64,000 nt of DNA. It comes from Rhodoferax mekongensis. GTDB taxonomy: Bacteria > Pseudomonadota > Gammaproteobacteria > Burkholderiales > Burkholderiaceae_C. This document shows, piece by piece, positions 36,284 through 44,685 of the stretch. The notes beneath the pieces were generated by a model that ran no database searches, had not been told where the DNA came from, and was given only the letters and a program-made list of their open reading frames with translations. A program made the position numbers and the translations under genes. Position 1 is the first letter of the stretch; each line of letters starts with the position of its first letter. Location of the stretch: contig NZ_CP132507.1 in the NCBI RefSeq assembly GCF_032191775.1, positions 955,001 to 1,019,000 on the forward strand, in the 5' to 3' direction.

Positions 36284-37001
36284 GCTGCTCAAAGTAGAAA
36301 ACCTGTCTGCCGGTTACGGTGAGGCTGTGGTGTTGCACGGCGTGTCAGTGTCTATCAACGAAGGCGAAACGCTGGCGCTGCTGGGTCGCAATGGCACCGG
36401 CAAAACCACGTTCATGAACACCCTGGCCGGCGCCACCCGGCAGCACGCCGGCACCATGCGCTTAGGGGGCGCCGACTTGCACAAAATGCCCCAGCACGAG
36501 CGGGCGGCCGCCGGTATCGGCTGGGTGCCGCAAGAGCGCAACATCTTCAAGTCGCTCACGGTGGATGAAAACCTCACCGCGGTGGCGCGCCCGGCCCGCG
36601 CCGGCCGCAAGGCCGCGATGTGGACCCCCGAGCGCGTGTACGAGCTATTTCCCCGTCTGGCCGAGCGCAAGACCAACCTGGGCACCCAGCTCTCCGGTGG
36701 CGAGCAGCAAATGCTGGCCGTGGGCCGCGCGCTGGTGCTGAACCCCACGCTTCTGCTGCTGGATGAGCCTTGTGAAGGCTTGGCGCCCATCATCGTGCAG
36801 GAGTTGTTGCGTGCCATCCGCCGTATCACCCGCGAAGAGGGCCTCTCTGCCATCATCGTGGAGCAGCACCCGCAAGCCATTCTGGCCATCAGCGACACCG
36901 CTGCGGTACTGGACCGCGGCACCGTAGTCCACAGTGGCACCGCCCAAGGACTGCGCGAGCAGCCTGAGCTGCTCGACAGGCTGCTGGGCGTGGCCCGATA
37001 G
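36276..37001 (+). CDS. livF: Branched-chain-type ABC ATPase LivF
   Basis: 241 residues from MSELLKVENLSAGYGEAVVL. Walker A GRNGTGKT (37-44), signature LSGGE (139-143), Walker B LLLLDEP (159-165). The start overlaps the end of livG by eight bases. GGGAGG six bases upstream, at the edge of the family B repeat, serves as ribosome site. The frame is open for 49 more codons upstream, but these are the livG/repeat region in another frame. Confidence 0.94.
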   Translation: MSELLKVENLSAGYGEAVVLHGVSVSINEGETLALLGRNGTGKTTFMNTLAGATRQHAGTMRLGGADLHKMPQHERAAAGIGWVPQERNIFKSLTVDENLTAVARPARAGRKAAMWTPERVYELFPRLAERKTNLGTQLSGGEQQMLAVGRALVLNPTLLLLDEPCEGLAPIIVQELLRAIRRITREEGLSAIIVEQHPQAILAISDTAAVLDRGTVVHSGTAQGLREQPELLDRLLGVAR

Positions 37002-37011
37002 CTGGTAATTT

Positions 37012-37070
37012 GCTATCAAAACAAGAGCTGCTCGCGCATATTCCATAAGCGCCAGTAGCTCTTTTTACTT
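37012..37070 (+). repeat. Dispersed repeat, family A (copy 3)
   Basis: GCTATCAAAACAAGAGCTGC, then TCGCGCATATTCC, then AAGCGCCAGTAGCTC and a T-rich end. It contains the AGCTGCTCGCGCA block exactly. It fills the gap between livF and the Bug protein and ends just before the latter's AAAGGAG site. Confidence 0.75.
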
Positions 37071-37084
37071 TAAAGGAGACAAGC

Positions 37085-38062
37085 ATGAACCGTTTCACAC
37101 GCCGCAGCGCAATGGCTGCTATCGCTGCGTCTGCGCTGACCGCAGCAATCCCCGCTCTTGCCGACACCTTCCCGAGCAAGCCCATCCGCATCGTGGTGCC
37201 CTTCGGCGCCGGTGGTGTGGCCGACCTGACGGCCCGCACTGTGGCGCAAAAGCTCTCGGAGTCGCTGGGGCAGCCGGTCATTATCGATAACAAGCCGGGC
37301 GCCGGTGGTGTGGGCGCGGGCGAGGCGGTGGCCAAGGCGGAGCCCGATGGCCATACGCTGCTGTTGATGTCCAATGGCACTGCAGTGAGTGCCGGCCTCT
37401 TCAAGAGCCTGCCATTCGACGCGCAGCACGACTTCGCGCCCATCTCCACGCTGGGTTACTTTGACTTGGCCGTGCTCGCATCGGCCAATGCACCTTACAA
37501 AAATCTGGGCGAGCTCATGGCCTATGCCAAGGCCAACCCCGGCAAGCTCAATGTGGGCACCATCAACATCGGTAGCACCCAGCACCTTGCGGCCGAGTTG
37601 TTCAAGTCGCGCACCGGGCTGGACTTCTTGATCGTGCCCTTCAACGGCACACCCGCCCTCACCACGGCCCTGCGCGGTGGGCAGGTAGATGTGGCTATCG
37701 AAATCCTCGGGCCCATGATGGGTCAGGTCAACTCCAAGGCGGTGCGCCCGCTGGCCATTCTGGGGGACGAGCGCGCTGCGCAGGTGCCCGATGTGCCCAC
37801 CGTCATGCAAAGTGGCGTGGCCAATTTCGATGTGTCGTCCTGGAACGCGCTGGCAGCGCCTGCCAAAACACCCAAGGACGTGATTGCGCGGCTGAACAAG
37901 GAAGTACAAGCCGCCTTAGCCCACCCCGACGTGAAGAAAAAGCTGTTTGAACTCAACGTGCAAGCCAAGGGCTCCTCACCCGAGAAATTAGGCGAGCTGT
38001 TGGGCAGCGAGATCAAGCGCTGGAGCGAAGTCATTTCCAAAGCCGGTGTGCCGCGTTTGTGA
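37085..38062 (+). CDS. Bug/TctC-family periplasmic binding protein
   Basis: 325 residues with a signal peptide (MNRFTRRSAMAAIAASALTA, ending IPALA). The mature start DTFPSKPIRIVVPFGAGGVA, then VIIDNKPGAGGVGAGEAVAK and IGSTQHLAAELFKSRTGLDF, are typical of the tripartite tricarboxylate transporter receptor family. These bind carboxylates such as citrate, aromatic acids or nicotinate. No TctA/TctB membrane genes are adjacent, common for Bug proteins. AAAGGAG precedes the ATG. Ligand unknown. Confidence 0.92.
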   Translation: MNRFTRRSAMAAIAASALTAAIPALADTFPSKPIRIVVPFGAGGVADLTARTVAQKLSESLGQPVIIDNKPGAGGVGAGEAVAKAEPDGHTLLLMSNGTAVSAGLFKSLPFDAQHDFAPISTLGYFDLAVLASANAPYKNLGELMAYAKANPGKLNVGTINIGSTQHLAAELFKSRTGLDFLIVPFNGTPALTTALRGGQVDVAIEILGPMMGQVNSKAVRPLAILGDERAAQVPDVPTVMQSGVANFDVSSWNALAAPAKTPKDVIARLNKEVQAALAHPDVKKKLFELNVQAKGSSPEKLGELLGSEIKRWSEVISKAGVPRL

Positions 38063-38067
38063 AAGTT

Positions 38068-38130
38068 GCTATGGTTTCAGGAGCTGCTCGCGCATGTTGC
38101 GTGGGCGCTAGCAGCCAATTACTTAAAAAT
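38068..38130 (+). repeat. Dispersed repeat, family A (copy 4)
   Basis: GCTATGGTTTCAGGAGCTGC, TCGCGCATGTTGCG, TGGGCGCTAGCAGCCAATT. It is near-identical in its first block to the copy at 62188-62250. It lies between the Bug protein stop and the DUF1932 dehydrogenase start and supplies an in-frame but probably untranslated extension of the latter. Confidence 0.78.
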
Positions 38131-38143
38131 TCAAGGGTGGAAG

Positions 38144-39028
38144 ATGAATCTGTCAGCGAGCCGGCTCGGGCTGGTGGGGTATGGCGAAGTCGGGCGCATT
38201 TTCAGTGCCGGCCTGTTACCGCACTTTCAAAGCGTCAGCGCATGGGACATCCAATTTCATGACGCTGCGGGTGCGGCCACCACGGGCGGCGTGCTGCAAG
38301 CGACCTCCATGCAAGCGCTGTGCGATGCAAGCGATTGGGTGATCAGCGCGGTGACCGCGTCCAACACCCTGTCGGTGGCGCAAGCTGCAGCCCCGCACCT
38401 TCGCGCGGGCATGGTGTTTCTGGACCTCAACTCCGCCTCTCCCGGCACCAAGCAGCAAGCCGCTGCACTGGTGCAGGCCACCGGTGCGCACTATGTGGAA
38501 GCCGGCGTCATGACCTCGGTGCCGCCCTATGGCATCCGCGTGCCCATGTTGCTGGGTGGCCCGCAGGCCGCCAGCTTGGCCGCCGCTTTGCAGGCGCTGG
38601 GCATGGATGCCAAGGCCGTGTCGGCCGACATCGGTGTGGCCTCGGCCATCAAAATGTGCCGCAGCGTCATGATCAAGGGGCTGGAGGCCCTGGTCATCGA
38701 AAGCTACACCACCGCGCGTGCCTACGGGGTGGAGGCCCATGTCCTGCCCACATTGGCCGAAACCTTTCCGAGCATCGATTGGGAGAAGCAGGGCTCCTAC
38801 TTCTTCAGCCGCGTCGCCCAGCACGGCCAGCGGCGCGCCGAAGAAATGCGCGAATCCGCCCGCACCGTGGGCGAGGCCGGCTTTGCGCCCACCATGGCCG
38901 GCGCCATTGCCGACAAACAGCAGTGGGTGGCTGACCAGGCCCGCACCGGCGCCTTTGCAAACGTCGCCCCCAACGCCATTTGGCAGGATTACGCTGACGC
39001 GCTCCTCGCCCGCCGCACCACTGACTGA
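38144..39028 (+). CDS. NAD(P)-binding 6-phosphogluconate-dehydrogenase-like protein, DUF1932
   Basis: 294 residues from MNLSASRLGLVGYGEVGRIF, which carries the Rossmann motif GYGEVG. MVFLDLNSASPGTKQQAAAL and the C-terminal ASAIKMCRSVMIKGLEALVI (DUF1932) place it in the beta-hydroxyacid dehydrogenase superfamily. GSYFFSRVAQHGQRRAEEMR is also in this domain. The substrate is unknown; relatives occur near aromatic-acid genes. An upstream in-frame ATG at 38066 falls in a family A repeat and is rejected as start. Confidence 0.85.
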   Translation: MNLSASRLGLVGYGEVGRIFSAGLLPHFQSVSAWDIQFHDAAGAATTGGVLQATSMQALCDASDWVISAVTASNTLSVAQAAAPHLRAGMVFLDLNSASPGTKQQAAALVQATGAHYVEAGVMTSVPPYGIRVPMLLGGPQAASLAAALQALGMDAKAVSADIGVASAIKMCRSVMIKGLEALVIESYTTARAYGVEAHVLPTLAETFPSIDWEKQGSYFFSRVAQHGQRRAEEMRESARTVGEAGFAPTMAGAIADKQQWVADQARTGAFANVAPNAIWQDYADALLARRTTD

Positions 39029-39037
39029 CAGGTACTG

Positions 39038-39985
39038 ATGCTTGATATCCTGGCCATCACCGGCCCCATTTACCTGTGCATTGCCATGGGTTACCTCTGC
39101 ACCCGTACGGGTGTGTTCAGCAAACCGGATTTGCGGATACTGGGCAAATTCGTGCTCAACCTGGCCTTGCCTGCGCTGCTGTTCAATGCCATTGCCCAGC
39201 GCCCCCTGCGGGATGTGATGCACATGGATTACCTGCTGGCCTATGGCCTGGGCTCAGGGGTCATGCTACTGTGCAGCTACCTGTGGGCCCGTTATATGAA
39301 CCGCAGCACCGGCAGCTACCGCGCCTTCTTTGCCATGGGCACCGCCTGCTCCAACAGCGGCTACATGGGCTACCCCGTGGCCCAACTGGTGCTGGGCAGC
39401 ATTGCGCCGGTAGCGCTGGCGCTCAACATGCTGTTTGAAAACCTCATCAAGCTGCCCGTGCTGCTCACCCTGGCCGACAACGCCGATGCCGGCGCGCACC
39501 GCACCTGGGGCACCGTGCTGCGGGACATCGCCCGGGGCTGGGTGCGCACGCCCATGCTGGTGGTGATTCCGTTGGCACTGCTGGTGTCCGTCATGGGCTG
39601 GGCTCTACCCGGCCCATTGGCGCGCACCATCACGCTGTTCTCGCAGGCGACTACCGGCCTTGCGCTGTTTGTCATTGGCGGGGCTCTCGTTGGTTTGCAG
39701 CTCAAGGGCAAGCGCCGGTTAGTGGGGCAGATCACCCTCGGCAAGCTGGTGCTGCACCCGCTGTGCGTGTTTCTCGCGTTTACCTTTGTGGTGCCGATTG
39801 CTGACCCGCAGCTGCGCACCGCAGCTTTGCTGTTTGCCGCCATGCCCATGCTGGGCGTCTACCCTATCCTCGCGCTGAAGTACGGCCATGAAGAAGTGAG
39901 CGCAGCCACATTGCTGGCCGCGACGGTGGGCTCGTTCTTCACGTTGAATGTGCTGTTGTGGGTGTTGAAGCACTATCCGCTCTGA
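39038..39985 (+). CDS. AEC-family (auxin efflux carrier-like) transporter
   Basis: 315 residues, about ten helices. ITGPIYLCIAMGYLCTRTGV, KPDLRILGKFVLNLALPALL and the AMGTACSNSGYMGYPVAQLV motif are typical of the AEC family of small organic-acid or auxin carriers in the inner membrane. It follows the dehydrogenase by nine bases, so it is probably in the same operon. Substrate direction and identity are not known. Confidence 0.88.
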   Translation: MLDILAITGPIYLCIAMGYLCTRTGVFSKPDLRILGKFVLNLALPALLFNAIAQRPLRDVMHMDYLLAYGLGSGVMLLCSYLWARYMNRSTGSYRAFFAMGTACSNSGYMGYPVAQLVLGSIAPVALALNMLFENLIKLPVLLTLADNADAGAHRTWGTVLRDIARGWVRTPMLVVIPLALLVSVMGWALPGPLARTITLFSQATTGLALFVIGGALVGLQLKGKRRLVGQITLGKLVLHPLCVFLAFTFVVPIADPQLRTAALLFAAMPMLGVYPILALKYGHEEVSAATLLAATVGSFFTLNVLLWVLKHYPL

Positions 39986-40064
39986 GGCGCATGGATGCCA
40001 TGGTGCCAGTGCAGTCAGGCACTACGGGGAGGGCGTCGGCGTCAGTGATGCCGGTGTAATGCGC

Positions 40065-40571
40065 TCAGCGAACCCCGCTAAGCCCTTCGCCGCCCACCGC
40101 CTTCGTGACGGGGCAGTTGACCACGATGTCGGTGAGGTCTAGGCGGACCTGTCCGGCGTCTTCCGCAGCCAGCAGTTCTTCCTCTGATGTCAGTACACGC
40201 GCCGTGTGAGGTGCGCGCCATGTGACCAGCACGAGTCGCCAGAGCGGGCTGTAGGCATTGTCCGCATTGAGCGCGCCGATAGGTAGTGGCGCTGACTGAA
40301 AAATGCTGATCTGCTCGTTCCCACTGAACTTGTAAACGCGTTCCAACAGGGACTGCGGCGCGCCTATGGCATGGCGCAAGCGGGGGACGTAGTTCACGCC
40401 CAGGGCGCTTGCCATGGTGGCGTCAGAGATATCGGTGGTCACATATTCCACCTGCCGGCCATCCACCCAGGCACGGCTCACGGGCAACACCGTTTCGCTG
40501 CGCTGCCCTGTGAGGTGTGCGCAGCCAGAAACCAGCATCGCCAAAAGAAGGAGCGCGCTTCTGCGGTGCAC
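40065..40571 (-). CDS. Putative lipoprotein, function unknown
   Basis: 168 residues with a lipoprotein signal (MHRRSALLLLAMLVSGCAHL; lipobox LVSGC, lipidated Cys at about 17). The mature part shows VEYVTTDISDATMASALGVN and NADNAYSPLWRLVLVTWRAP, with no catalytic motif I recognise. It is downstream of the Bug protein on the same strand (10 bases) and could be co-transcribed. Outer or inner membrane location is undecided. Confidence 0.75.
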   Translation of the reverse strand: MHRRSALLLLAMLVSGCAHLTGQRSETVLPVSRAWVDGRQVEYVTTDISDATMASALGVNYVPRLRHAIGAPQSLLERVYKFSGNEQISIFQSAPLPIGALNADNAYSPLWRLVLVTWRAPHTARVLTSEEELLAAEDAGQVRLDLTDIVVNCPVTKAVGGEGLSGVR

Positions 40572-40581
40572 GTGAGTGTCC

Positions 40582-41580
40582 TCAGTCCGCCTTCACCCGC
40601 CCGCCACTGATCACCGGCTTCCAGCGGGCAATTTCGGCTGCAATCAGTTTGCCGAAGTTGGCAGGGGTGTCCGGCGTGGCGATGGCGCCTTCTGTGTTCA
40701 GACGGGTTTTGAGTTCGGGCGAGTTCAACGCCAGATTGATCTGGGTATTGAGCTTGGCCACCACCTCGGCGGGCGTGCCGGCCGGAGCCACCACGCCATA
40801 CCACTGGTCAGCTTCGAAGTCTTTGTAGCCCGTTTCCGCCACGGTGGGCAGGTCCGGCAATGCGTCCAGGCGTTTGGGGCTGGAGACGGCCAGCGCACGC
40901 AGTTGCCCGGCCTTGACCTGGTTAATGACGGCCGGTGCGCCGGTAAACAACACCTGAATCTGGCCGCCCACCAGGTCGGTGACCGCAGGGGCCGTGCCGC
41001 GGTAGGGGATGTGCAGCAGCGAGCTGCCGGTTTGCAGTTTGAAGTACTCTGTCGCCAGGTTGGCCGCGCTGCCGTTGCCGCCGGAGCCGTAGTTCAGCTG
41101 GCCGGGCTTGGACTTGGCCAATGCCACCAGTTCTTTCACGCTCTTGGCCGGCACGCTGGGGTGCACCACCAAGACGTTGGGCACGCGCGCCACCCAGGAT
41201 ACAGGCGCAAAGCTCTTGATGGGGTCGTAGGGCAGGTTGGGGTACAGCGAAGGGTTGACCGCCAGCGTGCCGATGTGGCCCATGAGCAGGGTGTAGCCGT
41301 CGGCCGGGGCTTTGGCCACGCGGTCGGCACCAATCGAGCCACCTGCACCGGGCACGTTGTCGATGACCACCGGCTGGCCCCAGGCTTCGTTGAGCTTCTG
41401 GCCGATGGCGCGCGCCAGGATGTCAGTGGACCCGCCGGGTGTGAAAGGCACGACCAGCCGGATGGGTTTGGCAGGGTAGGTGCCGGCAGTCTGTGCCACT
41501 GCAGATTGCGATAGAAACAGGCCGCTAGCGCCCGTCAAGATTGCGCAAGCAGCTATGAATTTGGTAGCGATCCGGGTCAT
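40582..41580 (-). CDS. Bug/TctC-family periplasmic binding protein
   Basis: 332 residues from MTRIATKFIAACAILTGASG, with AGGAGAC before the ATG. The mature protein begins near AQTAGTYPAKPIRLVVPFTP; VVIDNVPGAGGSIGADRVAK and the GSGGNGSAANLATEYFKLQT stretch are family signatures. Unusually, most of the signal peptide core is encoded by a family A repeat (41515-41568). The leader still has a basic N-terminus, hydrophobic core and an Ala-x-Ala site (SAVAQ). Ligand unknown, possibly an aromatic acid given the neighbours. Confidence 0.92.
   Translation of the reverse strand: MTRIATKFIAACAILTGASGLFLSQSAVAQTAGTYPAKPIRLVVPFTPGGSTDILARAIGQKLNEAWGQPVVIDNVPGAGGSIGADRVAKAPADGYTLLMGHIGTLAVNPSLYPNLPYDPIKSFAPVSWVARVPNVLVVHPSVPAKSVKELVALAKSKPGQLNYGSGGNGSAANLATEYFKLQTGSSLLHIPYRGTAPAVTDLVGGQIQVLFTGAPAVINQVKAGQLRALAVSSPKRLDALPDLPTVAETGYKDFEADQWYGVVAPAGTPAEVVAKLNTQINLALNSPELKTRLNTEGAIATPDTPANFGKLIAAEIARWKPVISGGRVKAD
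41515..41568 (-). repeat. Dispersed repeat, family A (copy 5), in a signal peptide
   Basis: On the minus strand GCTACCAAATTCATAGCTGC, TTGCGCAATCTTGACG, GGCGCTAGCGGCC: all conserved blocks are present. It is read in frame by the Bug protein gene as ATKFIAACAILTGASGL. Confidence 0.8.
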
Positions 41581-41631
41581 GGGTGTCTCCTCTGAATAGT
41601 TGTGCCGGCAGTGTGGGGGCAGTGCCGGTTG

Positions 41632-41680
41632 CATAGCAAGCAGTGCACGGAATAGCAGCTATGCAAAAAACTGTGAGCAC
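41632..41680 (-). repeat. Degenerate family A repeat (copy 6)
   Basis: On the minus strand, TTTTTTGCAT, AGCTGCT and CCGTGCACTGC follow GCTAGCG at the end of the LysR gene. It resembles family A in the AGCTGCT block and the preceding T-run, but the rest is worn. It fills the gap between the LysR stop and the Bug gene promoter. Confidence 0.4.
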
Positions 41681-41681
41681 G

Positions 41682-42596
41682 CTAGCGGTGAATGGCTTCC
41701 AGCACCACCTTGCTGACCACGTCCATCGCCTTGCGCTGGGTCTGGGTGGTAGGGCGGCGAGCGGACCACACCAGCATCAGCTGGCTCATGATGCGCGGGC
41801 TGTGGATGGATTGCACGGTGAAGGTCTCGGGGTTGTCGAAGTTGCTCAGCGTGTAGCTGGGCAGCACAGCGTGGCCCATGCCTTCTTTCACCAGGTTCAG
41901 GATGGCGTTGAGCCCGTCGACCTCCAGCAGCACTTCAGGCCGGCGGCCCAGCGCCATCATCTCGCCCTCCAGCAGGATGCGAAAGGCATTGGGCCGGCTG
42001 GGCAGGATGAGCGGTAGCGCCGCTACTTCTTTGAGGCTGATGGCGGGCGCCGCTTTGCCTTTGCCTTTTTTGCCGCCGCTGGGGTTGTGCGAGATGAGCG
42101 AGAGCTCGTCTTCATCCAGCGTGCTCATTTCCAGGTCGGTGCTCTGGCCGGGGTTGTAAAGCACCGCCATGTCGAGGTTACCCAGGCGCAGGCCTTCGTG
42201 CATTTGCACCGAGAAGCCCTCGGTCAGGGTCAGGTGGGCGTGGGGCAGGGCTTCGCGAAAGGCTTTCACCAGCGGCACGGTAATCAGCTTGGACAGGCTG
42301 GGCGGCAGGCCTATGGACACCCTTCCGGCCAGCGCGCCGCGGGCGGCGCCCATCTCTTCCCGGGTGAGTTGCACCTGGTGCAGGATGCCGCGGCCGTGCT
42401 CCAGCAACAACTTGCCGGCTTCAGTGGGCACTGCGCCACGGCCATTGCGGGTGAGCAGGTTCTGGCGCAGCTCCACCTCCAGCAGACGGATCTGGCGGCT
42501 CAGCGCAGGCTGGGCCACGTCCAGCGAGATGGAGGCGCGGGTAAAACTGCCCATTTCGGCCACGCGCACAAAGTATTCCAACTGTTTCAAGTCCAT
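41682..42596 (-). CDS. LysR regulator of the protocatechuate 4,5-cleavage genes
   Basis: 304 residues. MDLKQLEYFVRVAEMGSFTR and LDVAQPALSRQIRLLEVELR form the helix-turn-helix; the sensor has GLPPSLSKLITVPLVKAFRE. An odd Lys/Gly run (SGGKKGKGKAAPA) sits in the second half of the sensor domain. It is divergent from the ModA-like and lig genes, the position of LigR/PmdR-type regulators. The effector is probably a pathway intermediate; that is inference. TAG stop lies at the edge of a family A repeat. Confidence 0.9.
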   Translation of the reverse strand: MDLKQLEYFVRVAEMGSFTRASISLDVAQPALSRQIRLLEVELRQNLLTRNGRGAVPTEAGKLLLEHGRGILHQVQLTREEMGAARGALAGRVSIGLPPSLSKLITVPLVKAFREALPHAHLTLTEGFSVQMHEGLRLGNLDMAVLYNPGQSTDLEMSTLDEDELSLISHNPSGGKKGKGKAAPAISLKEVAALPLILPSRPNAFRILLEGEMMALGRRPEVLLEVDGLNAILNLVKEGMGHAVLPSYTLSNFDNPETFTVQSIHSPRIMSQLMLVWSARRPTTQTQRKAMDVVSKVVLEAIHR

Positions 42597-42735
42597 AGCA
42601 ACAATTCCATAGCGGCTTTCCCAGATGAGCGAGTTTCTTCTGAGAATAGCTGCGCGTCAATTATGCCGATATGTGATAGCTGCTAGTCGCCCCCTCGGCT
42701 TATCAAAGCCTGCTTGGCCGAACAGAATAGCCAGC

Positions 42736-43458
42736 ATGCAAACCCCTGCCTTTCCCTCCCACGCCCCTGCGGGACTGACCCTGAAAGCTATCTCCTCCAT
42801 GGCCACGCGCCAAGTGTTGACGGAGCTGGCTAAGGCGTATGAGGCTGCCACGGGCGTGCACCTCGCGCTGGAGTCTGTGGGCGGAGTAGACGCCGCCAAG
42901 CGGGTGCAAGCGGGTGAGGTGTTCGACATCGTGTTTCTGGCGTCGGACGCCATTGACAAGCTGTTGGCGGCAGGCCATCTGGCTGCCGGTAGCCGCGTAG
43001 ATCTGGTGCACTCCGGCGTCGCCGTTGCGGTGAAAGAGGGCGCCGCGGCGCCTGACATTAGCTCGGAAGCTGCAGTGCGTGCAGCCGTGCTGGCAGCGCC
43101 TACCCTGAGCTACTCCACCGGCCCGAGCGGTGTGGCGCTGGCCAAGCTGTTTGAGCGCTGGGGCATTGCCGACGAGATTCAAAGCCGCATCGTGCAAGCG
43201 CCCCCCGGCGTGCCGGTAGGCACGCTGGTAGCGCGGGGCGAAGTGGCGTTGGGCTTTCAGCAGCTCAGCGAATTGATCCACGTGAATGGCATCCGCATCG
43301 TGGGCCCGCTGCCCGCAGAGATACAGATCACCACCACCTTTTCTGCGGGCCTCGGTGCGCACAGCAGCCGAGCCGACGCCGTGCGCGCGCTGCTGGACTA
43401 CATGGCATCGCCCCAGGCCCATGCCGCCAAGCTGCGCCAGGGCATGGAGCCCGCATAA
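42736..43458 (+). CDS. ModA-like substrate-binding-fold protein without signal peptide
   Basis: 240 residues from MQTPAFPSHAPAGLTLKAIS. The fold is that of molybdate/extracellular solute-binding proteins (SBP_bac_11): KAISSMATRQVLTELAKAYE, DIVFLASDAIDKLLAAGHL and TLSYSTGPSGVALAKLFERW. It lacks a hydrophobic leader, so it appears cytosolic. It heads the lig gene set, 33 bases before ligJ. A catalytic or sensory role for this leaderless protein is possible, but the sequence does not prove one. A longer upstream frame lacks a leader too. Confidence 0.8.
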   Translation: MQTPAFPSHAPAGLTLKAISSMATRQVLTELAKAYEAATGVHLALESVGGVDAAKRVQAGEVFDIVFLASDAIDKLLAAGHLAAGSRVDLVHSGVAVAVKEGAAAPDISSEAAVRAAVLAAPTLSYSTGPSGVALAKLFERWGIADEIQSRIVQAPPGVPVGTLVARGEVALGFQQLSELIHVNGIRIVGPLPAEIQITTTFSAGLGAHSSRADAVRALLDYMASPQAHAAKLRQGMEPA

Positions 43459-43491
43459 GCACACATACCGACAACATCACCGGAGACTTCC

Positions 43492-44520
43492 ATGATCATT
43501 GATTGCCACGGCCACTACACCACGGCCCCCAAGGCGCTGGAAAACTGGCGCAATGCCCAGATCGCCAACCTGTCCACGCCCGAACTGGGCCCCAAGGTGG
43601 CGGACCTGAAGATCAGCGATGACGAGCTGATCGAAACCATCGAATCCAATCAGCTGCGCCTGATGAAAGAGCGGGGCTCTGACCTCACCATCTTCAGCCC
43701 GCGCGCCAGTTTCATGGCCCACCACATCGGCGACTTCAACACCAGTGCCACCTGGGCGGCTATCTGCAACGAGCTGTGTTTCCGCGTGAGCCAGCTGTTC
43801 CCCGACAACTTCATCCCTGCCGCCATGCTGCCGCAAAGCCCCGGTGTGGACCCCGCCACCTGCATCCCTGAGCTGGTGAAGTGCGTGGAGCAATACGGCA
43901 ACGTGGGCATCAACCTGAACCCCGACCCCAGCGGCGGTCACTGGACATCGCCCCCCTTGAGCGACAAGCACTGGTACCCCATTTACGAAAAGATGGTGGA
44001 GTACGACATCCCCGCGATGATTCACGTGTCCACCAGCTGCAACGCCTGCTTCCACACCACCGGCGCCCACTACCTGAACGCGGACACCACCGCCTTCATG
44101 CAGTGCCTGACCAGCGACCTGTTCAAGCAGTTCCCAACGCTCAAGTTCCTGATTCCACACGGCGGCGGCGCTGTGCCTTACCACTGGGGCCGTTTCCGCG
44201 GCTTGGCGCAGGAGTTGAAGAAGCCGCTGCTGGAGGAGCATTTGCTCAACAACATTTACTTCGATACCTGCGTGTACCACCAGCCCGGTATTGACTTGCT
44301 CAACACCGTGATCCCGGTGAAGAACGTGTTGTTCGCGTCCGAGATGATTGGTGCGGTGCGCGGGATTGATCCGCAGACCGGCCACTATTACGACGACACC
44401 AAGCGGTATATCGAGGCGTCCAAGATCCTGAGTGCGGATGATCGGCACCAGATTTACGAGGGGAATGCCCGCCGCGTGTTTCCGCGGCTGGATGCGGTTT
44501 TGAAGGCCAAGGGGCGGTAA
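43492..44520 (+). CDS. ligJ: 4-oxalomesaconate hydratase
   Basis: Hydrates oxalomesaconate to 4-carboxy-4-hydroxy-2-oxoadipate in the protocatechuate 4,5-cleavage pathway. 342 residues, as in Sphingobium LigJ and Comamonas PmdE. The metal site starts MIIDCHGHYTTAPKALENWR (His6, His8). SPRASFMAHHIGDFN, INLNPDPSGGHWTSPPL and IHVSTSCNACFHTTGAHYL are near-identical to the family, and ASEMIGAVRGIDPQTGHYY follows. It is an amidohydrolase-fold enzyme with zinc. Two family C hairpins lie between it and ligK. Confidence 0.95.
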   Translation: MIIDCHGHYTTAPKALENWRNAQIANLSTPELGPKVADLKISDDELIETIESNQLRLMKERGSDLTIFSPRASFMAHHIGDFNTSATWAAICNELCFRVSQLFPDNFIPAAMLPQSPGVDPATCIPELVKCVEQYGNVGINLNPDPSGGHWTSPPLSDKHWYPIYEKMVEYDIPAMIHVSTSCNACFHTTGAHYLNADTTAFMQCLTSDLFKQFPTLKFLIPHGGGAVPYHWGRFRGLAQELKKPLLEEHLLNNIYFDTCVYHQPGIDLLNTVIPVKNVLFASEMIGAVRGIDPQTGHYYDDTKRYIEASKILSADDRHQIYEGNARRVFPRLDAVLKAKGR

Positions 44521-44544
44521 TTTGGTTTTGCGCTGCTCTTGGAG

Positions 44545-44636
44545 GGCTAGTGGTGGCCATGCGTTTTGCTGCGTGTCCCCCGCCCGCTTTGCGGGCTCCT
44601 CCTTGACCTTCGCAAAACGCATAACCACCCCAAGCC
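44545..44636 (+). repeat. Family C hairpin element (copy 2)
   Basis: Left arm 44545-44569 and right arm 44612-44636 pair at 21 of 25 positions; the inner part ATGCGTTTTGC/GCAAAACGCAT is perfect. The core between them is GTGTCCCCCGCCCGC, TT, TGCGGGCTCCTCCTTGACCT, as in copy 1, while the arms are unrelated to those of copy 1. It lies in the 322-base gap between ligJ and ligK. Confidence 0.82.
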
Positions 44637-44685
44637 TTGCCAGCGTTTTTGGATAGGTGGCTGAATGAAGCCAATTTCGTTCGCA

